Below are positions 58,346 to 64,000 of a stretch of 64,000 bases of DNA, one piece after another (the stretch's first letter is position 1; each line of letters starts with the position of its first letter). Both the position numbers and the translations under genes were made by a program. The stretch covers positions 1,989,001 to 2,053,000 of the forward strand of contig CM073536.1 in NCBI GenBank assembly GCA_037074615.1, given 5' to 3'. This stretch comes from Leucaena leucocephala. Lineage: Eukaryota > Streptophyta > Magnoliopsida > Fabales > Fabaceae. The notes below the pieces were generated by a model that saw nothing but the letters and a program-made list of their open reading frames with translations, searched no databases and was not told the origin of the DNA.

Positions 58346-58565
58346 GAAAGTGAATTCCTACAAGCAAACTGAGGAAAAGTTGATCTGGGTGTTAAACGGC
58401 TTGATATCAATTAAGTAAGACCTCGAATTTAAGTCTTAGCGTATGTAGAAAATCTCTGTTGAAAGACTCATCTATTATAGCCAGGTGTGCTATGTGAGTC
58501 GGATGGATAAAATTCTGGTAAACCGAGTGATAAAAAAAAAATGAAGAAAGAAAGTGAATTCCTAC
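58346..58565 (+). mobile_element. Au-like SINE with 16-bp TSD, diverged
   Basis: The body (aagacctcgaatttaagtct, tatagccaggtgtgct, gtaaaccgagtga and an A tail) is an old copy of the family. The direct repeat gaaagtgaattcctac is exact at 58346-58361 and 58550-58565. Confidence 0.8.
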
Positions 58566-58824
58566 TGCAAACAGGACCTAAAAATACAGCTGTTGGAGCT
58601 ACCTTTACATGAAAAAAAAAAAGTAATGCTGGCTTTCCCGCCACCTGGAGACATCAAAACGACTGGCGTTCAAAACATTTCCCAAAGATAACTGAAAGAA
58701 AGGAAAAATCTTCCATCTCCATCCATTCAAAATATCTCTCTGCTCCAAAATCATGCTTCAATCGTCTTGCTGGCTCCTAAAATAACGCATTCTCTGTTCT
58801 CTCTCTAAATCTCCCTCTCTCAAG

Positions 58825-61800
58825 ATGTCTTCGTCTCCTACACTTGCTCTTAGTCCAACTCTGCCTCACAAGTGCTACTTTCTCCGAAAACAATCGGCTC
58901 TTTCTCCATTTATCAGACCTTCCTCCTCACTTCATGTTCACTTCAGATCCCTCGTCTGCCGCTGCTCCACCGATCGCGAAGAGGATCGATGGCTCCGTGA
59001 AGAGCAGCGTTGGCTTCGCGAAGAGCAGAGATGGCTTCGCGAGGAGCAGCTCTGGGCTCGCGAACGCGACTCTCTCCTCCGCGAGATTTCTGACCTTAAG
59101 CTCCAAATTCAATCCATGGAACGCCGGATTTTGGCCTCTGATGTGTCTTCTTCTTCCTCGTCTTCGTTCTCCGATGCTATTGCGAATGTTATGGCGTTGT
59201 TGCAGGTTTTGAAGGATAAGAACAATAATTTGATCGCAGAGAGTGGGTCCAGCTCGCAGGAGATGGTGCTGGAGGAGAAGAGGGACGAGGAAGAAGAGAC
59301 TGTGAAGGAGGTGATGGTTCAGGACACTGCTAGGGTTTCGGATAGAGAAGTGGAGAAGAGGGTGGAGAATCGGAGCGCCTTGAGGACGGGATCGGAAGGA
59401 GAAGAGGTTCGAGAGATGCAGGTCTGCTAGCAATATGTATTTCTACTTCTCTCTACTAAATGAAGGCGAGTTTGTGTTTTATGTGCACTGTTTATGTCTT
59501 AATGATAAGGCTAGATGGTAAGTGCAATTGGAGATATAGAAAATTTGTTCCGACTCTATAAATATTAGGAGTCCTTAAGTCTTAAGAACTAATCATATTT
59601 TTTTTTATTGAAATTTGTGCGATTTTATGTTTATTAGTTAGCTAGCATGGGCTAGATTAAAATTTGAGATAATAACTGTGATGTTAGAAGTTGGTTAAAC
59701 CTCTTGCTTTTACAATGGATTGAATCTGATACATAATATGTGTGTTGATCAATTAACATAACTAACTATCATCCATACTTTTGTCATTGTGATCTGTACG
59801 GCTTTATGCTAAATTGTTCTGGTTCTCTGTGGCAAGTGTTGTTCATTTTCTTTTGTCTCATATTTGTGTTTGTTCTATTGAAAGAATTTAATGTATCTTC
59901 CCTGTGAAACTTGCGCTGTCTTAGTTTCTGACGATACTATTATTATTGCAGGAAGGAATTAAGAACTAATGTATCACATAATCTTGTATGATCTTAAACT
60001 TATGTACTTCAACAGGAAGCACTACTAAAGTTGGGATTTTACTCAGGCGAGGAAGACATGGAATATTCCAGCTTTTCAAGTGGAACTCAACGTGCTGTGA
60101 AGACTTGGCAAGTTAGTTTTATATTGCATAATTTATAAGTTGTATTTGAAGAGAGGAAAAAGATTTTTTTTCCTTCCATGCTGACCTATATAGTAATCTT
60201 AGGAGTGCTATACATGCGGTTTCACCACATGAATTTCATTGTTCTAATCAGTTTTATTTTCCAACAGGCGGCATCAGGAGTCCTTGAAGATGGCATCATG
60301 ACGGCTGAACTCTTGGAGAAACTATATATGGAGATAAGGATTAAAGATGCTGGTGGGGTGAATGAGAAAGAAAATTATAATACTGTTTTACCCAAGGTAT
60401 GCTAACCCTGACCCCAGAACTATAATGTTTCACCCCTAAAAGCCCTTATATTGGATATGCATTTTGACTTGCGAGAAATCTATCACTTCGACAAGAAAAT
60501 AAAGAGCTGAAGCATATTCTTCATTGTCCTATTATGTTTGGAAATTTCCGGGAAGATTTTAAGTGGTCCTGCCACTAGTGCCCCTTAACGCATCTGTAAT
60601 CATATCAACTTACAAAATTTCCCTCCATAGATCCATAAAGGCTTCTATTTATGAGCCTTCTTCATCCACTGGCAGCAACAAGGATATAATTATCATGGTA
60701 GATTCACCTGGCATCCATTGAGTCTCTGAAACTGTTGCATGTAATCTCAAAGCTTCATTGGTTGGCAGATGATTTTGGCTCATGTAAGAGCACTGTATAG
60801 CTTTGAGTTCTTTGTGATTTATCATGGCTACAAGAATTCATGATACTTCAGAAAAACACTGATTGGAATTGCAAACTAAGATTCTATTCATGCATATATG
60901 CCTAAGAAATCCTCTTGTTTAAGATTTACTATACATTATTTTTTATGAAAGGTACATGAAGATGCAGAGTGTCTCAAAGAGGACACATGAGACATTCAGC
61001 GCCTGTGTTTTACATTTGGATGGGTTGGAAGAAACTTTCTCTTCCATGCATATTATGAGTTAAATTCTCCCAAATTAGAGTATCTTCCCTTTGTATACTA
61101 TATGTATGGTGCTGATACAGAGATGAGATGATGTAATATATGTGTCATCTTCTGGCTGGCCTTCCACTGTCATGCATAAGCTGCTGAACTATACCTTGAT
61201 GTGAGTTATTTTTCATGTAGGAAGTTGCAAATGGTGCTCCGGTTGCTTCTGTGGCAGAAACTTCTGAGTTCCAGCAAACTGTTGTGGGAGATGGTGATAC
61301 AGAAATAGATATCTCCCATCAGCGAGTCTTCCTCCTGGGAGAAAATCGATGGGAAGAACCATCGAGACTTGGTTCCACTAAAGGAGTTGATAAGGGCAAG
61401 ACCAAGGATGCAACTACACGATGCCTTCAATGTCGTGGGGAAGGTCGCTTGTTATGTACAGGTATATATGTTATTTCCACAGACACTCTTAATCTTACAT
61501 ATTTAAATAGTTGTTATCCCTAGTAAATTTGTAGATTGTTATCCTGGGAGAGGAACGTCTTTGACTATTTCTTAATTCAGTTGTTCAATGCAAGTTTCAA
61601 AAAGGAAAAGGTTACCTAAATGCTTAATTTCTCCTTCCAATGTTATGATCAGATACAGCAATTTCTCCCCTCTCCATTTAACTTCCATTTCTTTTATTAC
61701 AGAATGTGATGGATCAGGCGAGCCAAATATAGAACCCCAAGTAAGAAATGTTCATGCTGTTATAGAAATTTTCCTTGTTATTTATTTCCAGCGTCACAAG

Positions 61801-61930
61801 ATTTTGAAACTCACTCGCGAGTTGTATCATGCAGTTTTTGGAATGGGTGGATGAGGATGCTAAATGTCCATATTGTGAAGGCCTAGGGTACACAATTTGT
61901 GATTTATGCTCTGGGAAAACCGTAATATAG
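58825..61930 (+). CDS. PTAC5: pTAC5-like plastid protein (peptidoglycan-binding-like plus DnaJ zinc finger)
   Basis: Six exons: 58825-59421, 60016-60111, 60268-60396, 61221-61461, 61703-61740 and 61835-61930. GT-AG borders and phases all match, giving 398 residues. Residues 1-47 are Ser-rich with few acids, a chloroplast transit peptide. A charged coiled coil follows with three tandem copies of RWLREEQ at about 52-72. A peptidoglycan-binding-like domain lies at about 195-245 (REMQEALLKLGFYSGEED, GTQRAVKTWQAASGVLEDG). The C-terminal part has four zinc-binding CxxC motifs of DnaJ type (CLQCRGEG, CTECDGSG, CPYCEGLG, CDLCSGK). This order is that of PLASTID TRANSCRIPTIONALLY ACTIVE 5 (At4g13670), a plastid protein associated with the transcription complex and heat response. 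Identification is from recall of this architecture. Confidence 0.88.
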
Positions 61931-64000
61931 GTATGCCATACATTTCTTCACATATTCATACATGTATACATGCATACGATTGTCCATATCAATGCGACTC
62001 ATATTATTATGTGATGTGATAAAAGTTCTAGTGGGGGTTAAGTGTAGGATATTATATATTGTCCCAAAAATCATGTAGGATATTATATTATAGTATTTTA
62101 TAAAATCTTGGTAAAAAGTAAAGCAACTAGTTGCGGATTTGATTTCTAACCTTTGTAGATGGAGCAAAACTAATTTGGAGGAGTTTACCATTTGCTATAA
62201 GATTTGAGACTTTGTATTCCCTACTCTATAACAAAGTAATTAAAATATTATAATAAATCAGAATTATAATTCAAGTAGTTCTTTTTAGCATATTTTGTTG
62301 GTAGTAGAGATCAATTTCTCTTGGAATACCGAGGACAAAAGTTTTGCACCAAGCATGTGTTAATTATTTTTTTCTAAATTTATTGTTTTTGACAATTTTT
62401 AAAATTTTATTTTATTAACCTAAGTGCATTTTCCCTTTGTCTATGATATCATTTAAAATCGTCTCATATATTAGCTTCAGATTATGTGGTATTTACGTTT
62501 CTTGCCAATAATTCGTGGTTCCGGGTGCATGAGTTCAGCCAATATTAAATTCTTTATTTTATCTTTCACCATTAGTAGCGAGTCACTTCTTTAAGAGTGA
62601 GGTTTGAACAATTGCTGTAAAGAAATCTACTACCAGCAATCTTTACACCTTACATTTAAGAGCACATTCCTTGCTCATCAAGATGGGGATCGAGCATGCG
62701 ATACTTTTTTTTTTTGTATAAAAATTTTTAGAAAAAGATTAGACTCACTTACGATTAAAGGTCAAAACGAAATCTCTTTTCTTCCTAAACGATACTAATA
62801 TCAGGTAAGGTAAACTGTTTATTACTTTCAGGTATAAATCTAGATACTTAAGAGTTAAGATGCTATTATTATCATCAATATCAAGATCTATTGGATTAGC
62901 TTCAGTAACGGTGCCCTCAATTGATGGGCCTCAAATCCAATAGAGAGACACTCTGGATTTGCCTGAAGGGATATGATAGCTAAAAGATCCATTGCAACCA
63001 GATAATCTCATCGTGAACAATCGAACACATATGACCGATCTTAATTTATTAGAGATGCTAAATGATAGAAGTAAAAATCAGTTTTTGGTTTCAAATCTAC
63101 AGCATCACCAAGCATATAAAACAACGTATCTAAGACTTATGATTACAAATTCGTCTTCGGCTTGCCATGACCAGCAACGCGCCTCGTCAGTGATCGCATG
63201 GTCACGAACTCCTCAGCCGCACTCGGGTGTAATCCCACCTGTATATTTACCAGAAATAAGAAAGGAATACTTCTCAGCGGATGTAATCATATCAGTTTTA
63301 ATTATATCTTGAAAAACTACTTGAAAACGAAAGGTATACATTCAATCTATTCCGAAAACATTAAACTGGAAGGAGGCTAATAGATGGGTGAATTTAATGC
63401 TAATAAAGTCAATAAACGTTCACATAATTCGAAGGAGAAAAATATATTCACCACCCGACATTCTTCTCAAAGTTTGTTATGAGGACCAGTACCTAATTTC
63501 AGACACAAGTGATTCAAACGAGAAACCCTTGGGAAATAAACTTCCAAGCAGGATGGCATCGCACCGCTCATTCTATTCTTAGAACTTGTCTAAATAATCT
63601 TTAGCCATAAAGAAATCATGCACAGAAGAATTCCGCACTGTAGCTATCGAGGTTAATGTTTACGGATGCTAGTTTTCAAGATCCAAGCCCCCGACCCTTT
63701 AGACTTTTAACAAACCCCCCAAATGAATCAAATGGGCAAATGGTCTCCATTCTTCCTCACTACTACATACCAAAAGGAGTCCTTGTGAATGACTATAATG
63801 AAACTATTAATGAGAGTATTCAAATTAATTAAAATCAAAATAAAAAAAAAAATCCTAATTATCTTTCGGATAATAAGATAATCCATCTTCAATGACTTAA
63901 TCCAACATATAATTAGCCATGACTCAACATTTTTAGTATTCCTCACGCCGTGTTACTATTTTTGTTGCAGAAGAGACCCATCTTAGGCAGCATGGAAGGA
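61931..64000. other. 3' flank of pTAC5 and spacer
   Basis: The start is the pTAC5 3' UTR. A third-family SINE-like copy is listed at 62695-62860. From 62880 to 63950 no frame looks coding. At the very end tttttgttgcag (63958-63969) is a good intron acceptor and the last 31 bases could begin an exon of a gene outside the window, but this cannot be tested here. Confidence 0.35.
62695..62860 (-). mobile_element. SINE-like element, third family, minus orientation
   Basis: Reversed, it reads a 3' portion with gatatt.gtatcg..taggaagaaa, gag.ttcg..ttgacctttaat, gtgagtctaatctttttcta and an A tail (the T run at 62704-62715). This aligns with 25975-26090. The target duplication is not clear. Confidence 0.5.

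Overview
The window looks like nuclear DNA of a flowering plant, most probably a eudicot. Genes are split by GT-AG introns, the spacers are very AT-rich, and the proteins are plant-specific (SDE3, pTAC5, FLZ, GPI-anchored lipid transfer proteins, Oberon-type PHD). tRNA-derived plant SINEs, MULEs and a small Copia-like LTR element interrupt the spacers. I cannot name the species.

Layout. 1-9 kb: end of a MITE-like repeat, a decayed six-exon gene (826-4157), a decayed minus-strand gene (5945-6565) and an intact HSP20-like gene (8345-8872). 10-15 kb: an Au-like SINE, a long imperfect inverted repeat (10735-11395) and an intact four-exon Oberon/PHD gene on minus (11562-14529). 17-25 kb: three broken genes in a row (FLZ, GNAT acetyltransferase, CDC73) among repeats. 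25-33 kb: a cluster of SINEs, an intact LTPG gene on minus (28569-29150) and a broken LTPG gene on plus (31404-32324). 33.8-40 kb: an intact SDE3 RNA-helicase gene on minus, whose 3-kb intron holds a MULE and a solo LTR, each with a perfect target-site duplication. 42.5-45.2 kb: proteasome beta-4 (PBD) on minus. 45.4-46.7 kb: a MITE-like element and a second MULE. 48.4-50.2 kb: intronless PRP17/CDC40 on minus. 51.19-53.29 kb: a complete 2,096-bp LTR retrotransposon that carries a piece of a host ADP/ATP carrier gene instead of gag-pol. 53.3-58.6 kb: transposon remnants. 58.8-61.9 kb: intact pTAC5 on plus. 62-64 kb: no recognisable gene.

The genes do not form a pathway; they are a normal plant mix of RNA silencing, splicing, proteolysis, chromatin, plastid transcription and cell-wall lipid transfer. 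Two themes stand out. First, six loci retain clear coding signal but carry frameshifts or stops next to seven intact loci. This would fit loss of duplicated genes, although single-base assembly errors could explain some lesions. Second, mobile elements are dense and several have readable target-site duplications. The most interesting object is the gene-carrying LTR element at 51.2-53.3 kb. All family names come from recognising motifs and remembered relatives; no database search was run.
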